The notes beneath the pieces were generated by a model that ran no database searches, had not been told where the DNA came from, and saw nothing but the letters and a program-made list of their open reading frames with translations. DNA of 64,000 nucleotides, from positions 17,518,984-17,582,983 of the forward strand of contig NC_067127.1 in the NCBI RefSeq assembly GCF_021347895.1. Direction: 5' to 3'. Source of the stretch: Acanthochromis polyacanthus (taxonomy: Eukaryota; Chordata; Actinopteri; Pomacentridae). The translations under genes and the position numbers were made by a program. Positions 44,107-64,000 of this stretch are shown here, in pieces; the first letter of the stretch is position 1, and the number at the start of each line of letters is the position of its first letter.

Positions 44107-45508
44107 CACTGACTTTGACATTTGTTTTCTTCCATATGTGACGATTATATTATCGAAAATGAAGTTTATTTAAACATACATAGAACTGACAGTGAAATTA
44201 AAGTTGGGCCTCAGTGATATATGCATCCTCCCCTGTTTAAAAGCTTACAGGGTGTCAATCACTCATAAGACAATCGTCCGCATTTTCTGCTTTTAATGTT
44301 GCCTCTAGGTGGCAGGATTTCCTTCTTTAAATAAGCGAAGCGAATATAACTGTGGATGGGGCATTAACTTCCTATGGCGTATTTGTACAAGGAACACAAC
44401 TTAATGCCATGGTGTGTCCCACTTAATGAAGTCTCCTGCTATTCATGAGACACTTTATTGGTTAATCAAATTTGAAACTGTTCATAGTTCTTCGGTGACT
44501 TCATTAAACAGCTATATCCAGCACCCATACTGTTAGTTTTATTTTACGACAGCTACTCTGATGTTTTACCAAAGCACCAGGGATGCATGTAATTTGTTTT
44601 TTCTTTTTCATTCTAACACATAGTTGCACATCTCTGTCCACAAACAAAGCCATTGTAATATTGTACAATCCACTGACACAATGTGTACAGTTCGCTCTGA
44701 AACTACAAATCCCAATTTAACTTCTGTAGATGGCTATTAGCAAACATGCCATAAGAACTGTAGGCTCTGTTTTGATGTATTTTCATTCTAGGTAAAACCC
44801 ACAGTCTATGGGTAAAACACAGACAAGCTATATTTAATAGTAATTGTTGAAAATCATATCACTGTTAATCTAACTGGGTTGTATGCCATGATAAATCATT
44901 GTTTGTAGCTGTCCATGTATAATCATCTTATGGATTCATGATGTATTATCAAATCAATGACTGCTCCCTCACATAAGGGTGGAGTCTGTTGCTACGGCGT
45001 GGGATCAATTCCAGCTCTGAGTGATTTGCTCATTTTCGTCCTGTCGGTCTTCTCCTTGTTTCTGTACATGTGTCAATCTCAAAAACAGCAATAGAGATGT
45101 TTTTAAATTCATATAATCTAAAAATATATATTTGACATCATTTTCGTATTATCAGGCAGCACTGAAGGGGAAATATGCCTACCGGGGTAACACATACTCT
45201 GTATACTGGGTGAATTCAAAAGTGAACTGTCTTGTAGTGAAGTTATATTATTAGTAATCATTAGTTGACCACCAGATGCCACTATACACACTTTTATCTA
45301 TTTCTCTGGTGGACTTTATGAGTTGTCATAGCTGTAGATATTTGCAATGAATGACTATAACTTATTTATGTTTTCGAATAGTAAAAATTAAACCTCGAAG
45401 TCCCAGTCATCAATTACAGTCAGTCTATCATGGCTTATACATTTATCTACTTCGTCCTGCTTAAAATAGGAAACAGTTGTATATCAAATTTTAAAATATT
45501 TTTAAAAT

Positions 45509-45524
45509 AGATAGATAGATAGAA
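45509..45524. repeat. (GATA)n microsatellite
   Basis: Four consecutive ATAG/GATA units lie about 30 bp upstream of the CRE at 45552. This is short and probably neutral. Confidence 0.7.
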
Positions 45525-45551
45525 GCATAGAAGCGCAGCGAAAACAAAACA

Positions 45552-45559
45552 TGACGTCA
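45552..45559. promoter_or_regulatory. klc4: Perfect CRE at the presumed klc4 promoter
   Basis: TGACGTCA occurs about 95 bp upstream of a strong splice donor (CTCTCG|GTAAGT, 45655). This spacing fits a core promoter with a short first exon. CREB/ATF sites are usually functional when close to the start site. No TATA box is obvious. Confidence 0.55.
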
Positions 45560-45579
45560 CTCTACATAGCCGCAGAGGC

Positions 45580-45654
45580 TGCTGGGAGAGTCTTGCTGTG
45601 TCGGAGACATTTTGGATTTAAAGGGGCTGAGCTAGCCGTCAGTCCTAGCTCTCG
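45580..45654 (+). other. klc4: Probable non-coding first exon of klc4
   Basis: The segment includes GCTGCTGGGAGAGTCTTGCT and TCAGTCCTAGCTCTCG and ends at the consensus donor GTAAGT (45655). The first coding exon begins at an acceptor (TATACAG at 52670), so a 5' exon must exist upstream. This is the best candidate because of the donor, the adjacent CRE and the divergent position relative to mrpl2. The exact 5' end is unknown. Confidence 0.55.
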
Positions 45655-48600
45655 GTAAGTGAAAGCTGTATTTCCTCTATCAAATATTGTCATTTTTGTA
45701 AACTCTATGTACGACAGTGTATTTAAGTAGTGTATATATAAGATGTCTCGTATATAAACGATGCACTCGGCGCTTTGAACAGGATAAACTCGCTAAAACT
45801 AGCCAGGGAGTGGTGATGCTAACTGATTAGCTGGCAGGTAGCTAGTCGCCGAGCGGAGCGCTAACCAAATCAGACAGCCAGCGTCACTATGAGGTTGTTA
45901 ACCTAATGAGTTTTCGGCTTCTAAATATCACAGTGAATTTTGTGATGGCATCGATATAATTAAGAACCTGCTAGATGTTTTCGTCCTGTTACGAATCGAT
46001 CCGCCAAAGCAAGATCAAATTGTGGGAATCCAAAAATTGGCAATGTCCATGTTAAATAATAGACCCTCATATGTTGTTTTTTTCGCTTTGAAGTAATTTA
46101 TAAATGTACAGAAAGCTCCTCAAGCAAAGCCAATATTATACAGAGTCATTACTATGTAACTGTATTATTCAAATGTCAAGCATTGTTTTTCAACATTGGC
46201 ACATCAGTGCTTTGGCACAGTGTAGAGGGCTGTGGTGTAGACACAGGTGCTACATTTATTGCAACTCCTAAGGCTAGACAGATGCTCGAGCTGGTATCTC
46301 TTCTGAATCCTTGACAGTATTCAAGCAGGCATTTTTCAGACTGCCATGAGTGGGGAAGCAGCCCTCCAGCAGCTGGTTTCAGTGGAGTGATGGATGACTG
46401 TGGACAGTGTCAGTGGCACCCTTCTGGTTGTTCCAGGACCTGCCACACCCTCCTAGATGGCTGGCTCTTCTTTGTGTCTGGCAGTGGTACAGACAGTGCT
46501 TTGGATTGCTGTTTGTGCAGGAAACAGAGGAAGATTTAGCGATCTGGTGGTGTCAGACTTCATCAAGTAGACAGGAAATGCTTCTCTGGGGAGATGGCAC
46601 AGTGTTCGGCCATTGGCTTGTTTATCCACCCACTGCAGTCTGCCCTTTTCCATTTCCTACACTTGTATTTTACTGTTATTACACCAACATGGATCACATT
46701 TTAAGGCTCTGTATCCTTAGCAACCAAACCCAAACAGTTTTAAAGAAGAGCACAGCAGCGTCTTAAATTAGGAGTTTTAATCTTTTCCAGAAAGATTAAA
46801 CGTGCAATTACACCTTCAAGTGCAGTTTATGTCAATTAAGGGTTACTCAGTCAGTCCACTTGAATGACTGTAGTGCAGTGATGGTAGCAAGGGATTGTGA
46901 GAAAGGAGGAACTGAGTAATGATGATGTTAGCCATAAGAGGATAAAATAATGTGAGTCCTCTCTGGAGATGGAAACTAATGAAGAGGTTAGCTCTGGATG
47001 GGTAAACATGACGGAGTGATGGTTTTACTGCATAGAGGGATGTGAACCAGTCAGTACAGAGTCATCCAAGGTGTTTGTTTAAACACAGAACTGTCTTTCA
47101 TAACACTCTTGGGCATTTTGGCTTTGGTATTGGTTTCTGTGCTGTAGGAGCTGAGATTGCTGCAGTATTATGACCTTTGAGCCCCCTGCAAGGTTGAGTC
47201 ATTTACCTGGTCCATAAAATTCATTTCCAGGTCCACATTCTGTAAACATCAGGAACTGAAGGCTTCTCTATTCAGTGACTTGTTTTTTCACTTTGTCTGA
47301 AGAACTTTTGTGGTTTGGAAATTCATTCCCTTTAGCTAGTACTAAGAGTCTATGGATCTTGTATTCCATTCTTATGTAATATTTTTTTTATAGTTCAGTA
47401 ATTGAGTAACCTATGTAATGTTTATAATGCAATGCTTTTGTTGTAGGGGCTTTGCATTCTAAGTTTAGGAAAGAGTAGAAATGGTGAGATATGCTAACAC
47501 TTGGGTTTTTCACATACAGTCCATGTACTATAGCTAATCTATCGCTAATCTGAAGTTTTTCAACTCTGACTTTTTTCACATCAATCAAATTTAATCATGT
47601 GATTGGAAATCATCTAGTCTCTGCTCTGTTAGCCCCTTAAAATTGCTGAAGAGATTGTTTGCAAGATATATGTTGGAATGAATAGATTCATTCCTTTTAT
47701 CTTTTATCTGGAATGCTGACTGTGAAATGTTTGTTTAGGGAGTTTCTAAATGATGGAATTTATTGATTGATGCCATGATAAGGGTATGGAACCAGAAACT
47801 CTTTGCAATTTGCACAGTACCAAGAGTCTGTGGGTTTCAGCGTTGCAGAATGCAGTTTGTCCTCAGCCTTTGGGGCATGTGCAACTCCTATTGAGCCTGT
47901 AAATGGTGTCATTGAGGCTATTCCACGGGATCTCATTAGGCCTGTTCCTTTGTGTCTGATGAGTATAGAGCAGAGGAGCAGAGTCTAGATCAGCAGAGCT
48001 CCCTCCCCCATCTGACCTGCTCCTCTGCACTCCACTCTCTTTCCCCTCGCTGTGGGCGGGCCCATCTCTTGATGTGCACCCTGAGCTGATCTCAGTTGTT
48101 CTGCTGAAGCAGTGGGAAGGTCACCATCGTCCTGCAGGCAGCCTCCATCCTCCTCTCCCCAGCATCAGCATTCATCACTCTCATTACTATCCCGTTTCAT
48201 TTCCATTTGCCTCCATTTCACACTGAATGTTTCCTTTTTATTTAAAAAAAAAAGGATCTCTTTGGATTAGGACAGCAGTTTTATGATGCAGTTTGTTGGC
48301 GTGTAGCACTATTGCTCGAGGAGGAGACATTATTTCATCAGCTTTTCTCCGTGCCAAACTATGAGGCTCTGATCTGCCACTGAAACCGAGGTTTGTTTTC
48401 TAGTCCACCAAATGTAGCAGCTGTAGACGTCGCCAGCATGAATGATGGATGGCTTAAGCCGTTAGCAGCCATTTCAGGGTTTTTAAAATGGATATAAATA
48501 TTCTTTATGTACCGATTTCGTATTTTGTTTGCAGTTTTTTCTTCTTGTTAAGAAATAATTTGTTTTGTAGATGTGCCAGGAAAATGGTTTGATATTTCAA

Positions 48601-51600
48601 CTGTAAAACTCAATTTGAGAAGCTACATTTAACAAAAACAATACTCCATTTGCTCTAAAGTAGCAGTATAAAACAGGAACATCTTTTAATGCACCATGTC
48701 TTATCTATGTTGTATGTGTATGAAAATGACAGGACAAGTAGCTGTAGACTGTCCCTCTGTCCCAGTGTTTACTTTTTAGCTTGGTCTTGTCACTAGCTAC
48801 CAAACTCACAGCTCCTTGACCTAGAGTAATACTTTATCCTAATAATTTCCAAACCTGATCATGAAGGGATTTTGATAAAAGCCCCAGTCAAGTGAATATG
48901 CACTGCCGTACAGTGTAACATGTCTATGACAAGTCATGTTTATATTGTCCCAAAGCACTGAGCCATTTCAGCAACATAAATGGTTATAATCTGGACACCA
49001 TGAGGTATTGCTGGTGTGTCATTTCATGTAGCCAGGCTCTTGTATTGTTCTCATTTGATGCTCTCAACTGTTTAATTTGCACACATTTTTTTTGACACAA
49101 AGATATAGTAGAGGAATGTCAAGGTTAAAGATTAATTCAAGGGCAGCCTCTTCAGGGGAAAACAACAGGCCTGTTGGACTTTATCTCACCTCTTTAAAGA
49201 CTCGGAAAATATTAACTTCTGCTCTCTAAAGAAAGAAAGCCTTTGATGCAAGTCTGTGAGTATTTTATCAAGGAAAAGATGCTGGCTTGTGTAAAAGCAC
49301 TTCTCTTTATTAAATTTTGTGTATACCCAGCTAGTCAGGCCTTTCATCCATACAGGTGTTAAACAGAGTAAGTCTTCAGGGATCTGATCTGTGAATATCC
49401 TTGATCTTTCAAAGAGAACATTTCATATCATGTTCAGAGACGCTAGAGGTAGGTTTGTTTTTTGTTTGTTTTGTTTTTTAGCAGACCTTATCAGGCAGAA
49501 ATGCACTGCAGGCTCCAGTGCAAAGCTCGGTTGGATGGCTTTACAATCCCCCACCTTGACTTTACTCAGGCCTCACCGGTTTTACATAATATTCCTGTAG
49601 CCTACTACTATAAATCCGGCTGAATACAGTGCGCCGTATGAAACAGTCATCTCTTTGCCCATGCAAAAAAGAGCTCAGCTTGATTTGTTTGTGGCATTTG
49701 ATGAAACGTTCATGTAAAGCAGTGAATGAGTCCGTGTTTTTTGTCAGCTGTCTGTACTGCATACTATTTTCCTATGTTAGTGCCTGTTTTCCCAAAAGCG
49801 TGTTATGTCTTGCCTGCTGACTGTCATTATCTTTAACACATTTCACTGTAGAGCACACTTTCAGTGCTTGACTGAAAGCCCTCTGGTCATTTTGTTGTTG
49901 CTATGCTAAAAATGTGCATATCGGGGCAAATTCCACTAAACCCTACCTCATAAGATCTGCTTTTCTGTATATTAGAGTATATGGTTTTTTTCGTGACACA
50001 GTGATTTTCAGGAGTGATTGTTTCTATGATCTGGAAAACTGTAGAAAAGGCATAGAAAGCGTTAGTTAATGTGTTTGCTTTTCTTCAGAATAGGGTCATT
50101 TGATGTGGGGTGAGAAATGCCTAACTGATTTTGTCTCTCTGCTCTGGTTGACCTGTAGCCACTTCTCTGTTGTCTTCCTCTACAATGAAATAGAAGAGCT
50201 GAGAGATGCTCTGTCTTACCACCTCTGGGTACCATATCTAATATGTTCATTAATAATCTGTCAGCACTGCTCTGATGTATTACAAGCTTTAACAAGGTGC
50301 TACCTGCTTTTTAATCAGGCTTTCTCCATGCATCACCACCTTTTTTGTAATCAGGTACATGATTTCAAGGATGGTAAAGCTTTTACCTTAAGAAAAGGGG
50401 AAAAAACCTCCAGTACAAGCAATTGTGTTAGGTTACCCGACACTTATCGATCCCTGCTGCTCTCCTGTCCATCCAGAGCTTCCAGCTGCTGGTATACAGG
50501 CTCAAGTGTCATGAATAAAGCTCATTTCCACAGGCTGTCTGAAATTTGGTTGGCCAGCTAGATTATTACCGTGTATGTGAGTCTAGTGTCTGTCACGGTA
50601 TGTATTAGCATAATAAACAACAGTCTCATGATAGAACCCAGCTGTGATTACAAGATGTGACATTCATAATGTCACAACTGGGACATAATTACTGGATACC
50701 AGCAACAGATCCAGTTGATGTGTTGTCTGCGTTCCTGCCAGTGGGAGTGTCAGCCAAGGTCCACTGAAAATGCACAAGTAAATAACCTTTTCTGTAAGAG
50801 GAGAGCTTAGGTTATTAAAGCTGACAGCCAGGCAGTGGTGCAGCACTTATTGCATCAACAGAAATGAATCAGCTACTGTCTTTAGAACCGATTAATTATA
50901 TTGATTCACTCTAAAGAGTAAAAATGCCTAAATCTGTTTCGTAGCATCTCAGATGTGTTTATGTTGGAGGTTTATAATTATGTCATTATGAATGAAACAT
51001 GTTTTTGATTATGGGTTATTGCTCAGACATCACCTCAAGCACTAAGAAATTGTGATAGGCTTTTTTAAACCATCTTCTGACAATTCATTGACAAATACTC
51101 ACAAATTAATCAGCAATTAAACCACTGCACTGCACCCATTTATAATCATGTTGTGATATCTCAAGGAGTTTAAATATCCAACCACAATTAATTGCCACCA
51201 TAAAGCAATGGAGATCTTTAGGTTTTGCCAGTTCGATTAATTCTATTTATCTACAACAGGACCTAACATTGCTGTCATTATCTGTTCTGTTGCCACAGTA
51301 GAAAGTAAATAGCTATTTATTGCTAATTCTTTAAGGCTTTTGTCGGTCTGTTTATTTTGTTAGTGCTCTGCATTAATAGAAAATGGCAGAAATGTACAAG
51401 GCAAAGCAGGGAGTGGCGCGCTAATGGTGTATTGCAGTTTTCTGAAGGCAGATGGCTCTCAGCTGGTGCTTCTATAACTGCAAACCCCCTTATGCTTAAC
51501 CCTTTATTCTCACTGCTGCTACAATACATAACACACTAGTTCAGCATTGGAAGGGCAGGGCTGCATATGTCTCTGACATTTGCACGATGTAGCCAACAGT

Positions 51601-52670
51601 GATGTGGCTCACTGAGTCATAGGTTATATTCAGACTGTTCGGGAAAATAGCACATGTTCCATGCACTCACTAAAGGGCTGACATTTCTTGAGAGCACAGT
51701 ATTATTGAAAGTCGATGAGTTCTTTTTTTCTGACTTGGCCAGCTGTTGAGCTGTGTTACTGAGGTTTTTGTCAGGTCATACTCTCCTTGACTCTTAAGCC
51801 AGTCATGCAGCCAGCAGGACTGGCCTCTGTCTGGGTGCTGGCACCAGAAAGCTTCTACACTGCAGCATCTGTGTGCACCGTGTTACACTGCAAGCTGGAG
51901 CTCTGCTCCCAGTCAGAGCTTATTATAGGTGCCAAATCCCAACCGTCTCTCCACCAGCATGATATGTCCTATGGCTGTTGGCTGTGTGTAAAGCTGTGCA
52001 TGTTTTCACTTTGTATGTGGCCGTTCACTCAACCCTCCCAGCTGAATAATTCATCAGACTTGGGTGGAGGTTAATGCTTTTTAATTCACGTGTTTGATAT
52101 AACTACACGTCTTTCTTATCTTAGTGAAGTGTATACATTACAAATGAGTTCAATTTTTGAGCTGACAGAAATGCTGACCCATGCCATTTATTCAATTTGA
52201 ATCCCTCATTTCAGCTGCCGTGATGGAACATGACTTAATACCCCTTTTTATGGCTGTCACCTTCCTGCAGGATCATGCTATGATCTTATTAGCGAGCACA
52301 TGTCTATTAGCATCAAGGAAGTGTGCAAAACAGTTAGACATAGATATCTTTAAACTGAGAAATGGAGAGCGCCTTCTCACATGTCACAAAAGCAGAGAAC
52401 ACCGTAAATGTTTTATAGTGTAGAAGATCATTTGAAACTAAGGATACATTCAGTTTCAGAGAGGAAAAGTAACGAGAGATGTTTTGACAGTTGGTGTTCA
52501 GCTCAGCTTCTTGGGTTGTGTTTTGTGAATTTCAGTGTTAAACAAGCACAGCTGTGTCTTTGAAGGATCATCATGAAAATGTCCTTTTAATGTGGCAGCT
52601 GCTGTTGTGGTTTAAATTCCCACCGTGTCTCAGCATCCCCGTTTCCATTTTATTCTCAAATCATATACAG
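45655..52670 (+). other. klc4: Intron 1 of klc4, 7 kb
   Basis: The interval between the presumed 5' exon and the first coding exon is non-coding. Near 47.98-48.15 kb there is a locally GC-richer stretch with GGGCGGG that could be an alternative promoter or enhancer. Open frames such as 46407-46766 and 50100-50561 have no recognisable family and no splice context. No clear repeat family was recognised. Confidence 0.5.
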
Positions 52671-52692
52671 GTTTCCTTGAGCTACAAAGAAG

Positions 52693-60285
<7,593 letters not shown>

Positions 60286-63200
60286 GTGAGTACAAATCCA
60301 CTACAGTAGAGTCAACACGTCCAGTGGCCTCTCTGGAAGGATGAGGCTGTGTTAGTATTAATCACAGAGTGTGGGCTGGTACAGTACATCTACAGATAGA
60401 TAGAATTCTAAATAAAAAAACATTGACTTGTTATGTAAATTAAAAGATGAGAGAAGAGGACTGTTGCATTTTAGATGCGTGCCGTTAGATGACCAGTGAG
60501 TAGGAAACGGGCACTTTTAGCAGGAAGCTCCTCTGGCTCCTAAATTATCAGAGCCGGTCAGGAAGCTGCTCTTCATGGTCCACCTCTCATGAAGCTCAGG
60601 AAGCCCCCCTTCACTGAGGTCAGGGTGCACCAGCACACCTGCATGACCTACTTTATGATGTCAGCCATCATTAAATCATTTGTTAGTCACCATTAGCCGA
60701 ATATGAGTCAGATAATGGAAACAAAGTTCAGTTTGCACAATCTGCTTTCTCGTAAATCAATTCATTTACGCATCTTTCTACAAATTGGAATAGGTGCTCA
60801 AAAATTAGTTCTTGATTTACTCTCTGTGTGCTGTATCTGTACCAGTCCACCAGCTCTCTGTAGATACCACATCTTTACCTTTAAGTTAACCTGGAAATAA
60901 GTTTCACAAAATGCAAAGCTGATTGAGTGTCTTGGCATGCAGCTGTTTTGTTGTTTTTTGTTGTTTTTTTGTTGTTTTTTTACAGCATCACAGTTTGCTT
61001 TGGACTACACGTCTTGTTTTAATAAGTGGTTGTTTGCCTGGCAATGCTTCTGCACAAGTGGAACGGTGACAAAAAGGCACAAGCTCAGTCTGTGGCACCC
61101 TGGCAGCATATTAAATATTTATTTGCTCATGTGGGACTCAGAGATACGGCCTGTCTAAATCCTTATTAGGATGCGTCATGTTTCCACCATTAAGCACAGC
61201 TGACAAGACTCCTAATGTCCTTGATGCTGGTCCCTCTGCTCAGTAAACTGTGCGGTTGATATGTGGAGGCTCGTCCTGCTGTTTGATTGCCTCGTTATAA
61301 TGTCCTTTGGCTGTTGGCTGTTTCACCCTGACCAACAATTGTTAGCACCATTTCATGTCTGGGCTTTTATCTCTGATAAGCATTTCCTTTTGGATTTCCC
61401 TTTTTATTAGAGCTGAAAAAACATGACATTCGTATACAATTAGGCACTACTGGAACTGCGTCACAGTTGAAAGAAGCTCTCTGGTGAGACTTGCATAGAC
61501 AGAGGGCAGAATTGTGCCGGCAGGGATGCCTCATCTGAGCCTGTGCCTCTCCCCTCACTTAAGTGCAGCCACACCCTTCACTGCACCAACCCAGTCCAAA
61601 CATGCATGTAGCAGCGTTAGCCTGCTGGGCTCCTCCCCTTAACACGCACACTAATGGACCACATGTGTTCCATGTGTTCTCACATGGCTGGAAAATGTCT
61701 GTTAACCCGATGTCTGCCTCTTGCTCTCCTCAAGTATAAGTTTGGGTTTTTGTTTGCCGGCTGTTGTGTGAATGTGAAGGCTGCTCTACACATATAACCC
61801 AGCTACTCTGCAGCAAACCTAATGGCATGTGTATTCATCCCAGCGTGCACCTGTCTGTCTTTGAACAACATGTGATGGCATGCGGAGGATTGCAGGGTGT
61901 GTGCTGGCATTTCATTATCCATGTCACAGCTGTAGCGGTAGAAAATATATTCACACAGCCAAGCCAAAAAATATATATATATATATTCATGACATTCTTG
62001 TGCTTTTTGCCGATTGTTCCTGAACACAAGTCACGCTACTTTGTGGTTTCGAGTAGAAGAGTTTATAACTAATTCCATCCATCCATTCATCTACAAAATT
62101 GCAAACATCTGTGTTGTAGAGATTAGGCTTGGAAAGTGCTGCCCGTTTCTGTGCAGATATTTTCTGAGCGATCATGTGTTTGAGATGTCACCTGCTGTAA
62201 AACGTTCCTTAAACGTGTCTTCATCTATATTCTGCGCTCTCAAATGTGTCACTGAGGCCAAGGAAGCAAGTCATATACTGGGATATTTAAATAATTACCT
62301 GCTAGATGGAACCAACTCAAATGCCCCTCCACACATGCTCGTTTCCTTAGTTTGTGTTGAACCACAGGAGATATGCGCGGAAATAACAGCAATGCGATGA
62401 CAGCTGTCAGCACGTTTGTGGCTGTGTTCAGGTTAATGAGCTTGCCTGTGTGTGTCTCTTAAGAAGCCTGGTTTAACCTGCTGTCTGTGAGTCTGTAATT
62501 GCTTTGTGCTCTCTGCTTTAATGTGCTGCTTGTTAGTTTGCATGTTTTCCACATTTCATCTTGTTTGCCTTTTTCCTCCTCTGTTTGTCACTAACCTGCA
62601 TCTTTTAATGATTCTTCTTGCCATGACAACCAATCAGCCTGTCAATCAAATCTCCTTTTCTCATTCAGTGGATTGTACTCTCCCCTCTCGAACTCTCACT
62701 ACACACAGTAAGCTTGGGTGGGTTGTTACACAGTGACATGATGAATAGGTCAGATAATTAGCTCATTAGTCATTTCATACGGTTAATAGGACATTAGAAC
62801 AAGCCTAGACAAGCTTGGAAGGACTACGTCATCATCTTTCATAAGAGGCTAATTTGGCTGTTGCAGAATTCATACTGCAGAGTGTCTCAGCATTAGTGTA
62901 AAGGCCGTATGAGGTGTCTGCAGTGCACAGTCACTGCCCGGGTGCCGTCTGCCAAGTTCAGGCTTCCTGGTACCCCAGGAGGAAAGAAAATCAGCTGAGT
63001 CACGGTGACTGCAACCACCAACCTACTGCATCACTGACCTGCTTGTTGTAGCGCAGCTTCTAAGACAGCTGCAATTTATCAGAGAGAAATCCAGCTCTTA
63101 TGCTGCTGGTTTTTTTTTTACATGACTTTGTTAGTGTCAGCTTTGCAAACTAGGGTTCACAAAAACACTGCAGGAGAGACGATGCAGGTCAGAGAAGGAA

Positions 63201-64000
63201 AAGCAGAGATTTATTAAGGTGTAGGCGTTTAGCGTAGGAAGCCCATCCCAGAGCTCTTAATCTTACAATGTGTGCCGTTTTTGTCTCTTTTTTTTTTTCT
63301 CTCTTTCTCTTTTATCAGGCCTAAGCCATCAAGATTATTCCTCCATCCTTCTCTCCTTCCCCAACACAATAGCAAATGGATGTGTGTTGTCGTTCCCTCT
63401 GGCCTTCTCTGTCCCAACAAACCAACAGCTCCTCTACCATTCCCGGTGCCCCCCCCTGCGGCAGAGACTCAGAAAGCCCCTTCCTGGTTGTCACCTCTGT
63501 CCCCTGTTCAACTGACAACCGCTGGGACGTTTGGTCTTCTCATCTCTGCTCTGTTTTTTCCCCTCTCTCTTTCTTTCACCCTCTCTCCGTGATTTCCTCT
63601 CACTAACCTATGTCGTCCCCTGTGTAGGATGTCAGCTCTTTCTCTCATTTAACATAAAAAAAAAAAAAACAGTCATAGTGTGTGTAATCTTTCCCTGTGA
63701 GGAAGCCACTTGCACATTTTTCCTCTCTTCAACACCCATTTGTAGTTTGTCATGGGGCATAGTAGATTTATTTGGCTAGTTAGAGGAGCAGGAGAATAAG
63801 TTATTGGAAGAAGGCAAAACAGAAATGCTAGCGTCACCTTTGATGGCACCGTCTGCTCCAGATGTCACTCCAACCTATAGTCAGATAAGAAGCTACAGTC
63901 ACTATAGAATCAGTGTGCGCAAAATAATTACTTTCCACAGTTACTCTGCATTGGTCTCACTCAGAATTTGTTGACTTGAGCACTATTAGCCACCAAGTGA
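60286..64000 (+). other. klc4 intron running to the window edge
   Basis: After the GTGAGT donor at 60286 I searched for the expected next KLC exon (RSGSLGKxRDVLRRSSE-type coding) and found none. The stretch includes poly-T/TTGTT runs near 60945-60985, a (TA)n run at 61969-61986, and a poly-T followed by pyrimidine-rich sequence near 63287-63310. Open frames are chance frames. The rest of klc4 therefore lies beyond 64000. Confidence 0.6.
61969..61986. repeat. (TA)n microsatellite
   Basis: A run of about eight to nine TA units in the last klc4 intron in the window. Confidence 0.85.

Larger units (their letters stand above)
42510..45579. other. mrpl2-klc4 intergenic interval (divergent promoters)
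   Basis: About 3 kb lies between the mrpl2 start and the presumed klc4 first exon. It contains a fold-back element (43240-43646) and a CRE at 44099. TCCTCTTCTTTGTCAGCAG on the minus strand just before mrpl2 could be either a splice acceptor of an upstream non-coding exon or a pyrimidine-rich (TOP-like) start region. From 44985 to 45105 there is weak similarity to the SINE family seen elsewhere (GGATCAATTCCAGCTCTGA). I see no other gene. Confidence 0.5.

Noticed and set aside
46407..46766. 119-codon frame in klc4 intron 1, rich in Trp/Cys
   Set aside because: No recognisable domain and no acceptor/donor pair that would join it to klc4; probably chance.
50100..50561. 153-codon frame in klc4 intron 1
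   Set aside because: No family similarity, and composition like the surrounding intron.

Overview
The window is a stretch of a vertebrate nuclear genome, almost certainly a ray-finned (teleost) fish and probably percomorph-like. The coding content is split into many short exons with GT-AG introns. The translated exons are close to vertebrate PACS, MRPL2 and KLC proteins. The introns carry teleost-type repeats: Tc1-like relics, TTAA-flanked MITEs, tRNA-derived SINEs and L2/RTE-type LINE tails. There are no bacterial, phage or CRISPR features. Almost all long ORFs in the window are shadows or intronic chance ORFs.

Layout: (1) 1-40140, + strand: 23 exons of a PACS (phosphofurin acidic cluster sorting) gene, closest to PACS1. 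Coding runs 5733-37400 and a 3' UTR of about 2.7 kb ends near the AATAAA at 40116. All 23 exons join in one frame (849 codons plus stop); only the N-terminal exon lies upstream of the window. (2) 42509-40264, - strand: a complete seven-exon mrpl2 gene (mitochondrial ribosomal protein uL2m, 297 aa), tail-to-tail with the PACS gene, with the two poly(A) signals only about 30 bp apart. (3) From about 45.58 kb, + strand: a kinesin light chain gene, best called klc4. It has a probable non-coding first exon next to a perfect CRE, a first coding exon at 52693, and 12 coding exons (plus a possible 9-nt microexon) to 60285. The last coding exons lie beyond the right edge.

How the genes relate: they do not form a pathway. 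PACS is a cytosolic sorting adaptor, KLC is the cargo-binding subunit of kinesin-1, and uL2m is a structural mitoribosome protein. The arrangement is informative about evolution. From memory of the human map, MRPL2-KLC4 are head-to-head on 6p21, PACS1-KLC2 are neighbours on 11q13, and PACS2 and KLC1 are both on distal 14q. This window joins all three gene types, which suggests an ancestral PACS-KLC pair duplicated with the vertebrate genome, with this copy keeping its PACS member.

Other points of interest: a GC-AG intron in the PACS gene; a NAGNAG acceptor and a candidate microexon in klc4; a roughly 400-bp multi-level palindromic (fold-back) element upstream of mrpl2; two TTAA-flanked MITEs, one containing a perfect 35-bp hairpin; and nested SINE insertions, one with a perfect 12-bp target-site duplication. 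No wholly new biological system was identified.
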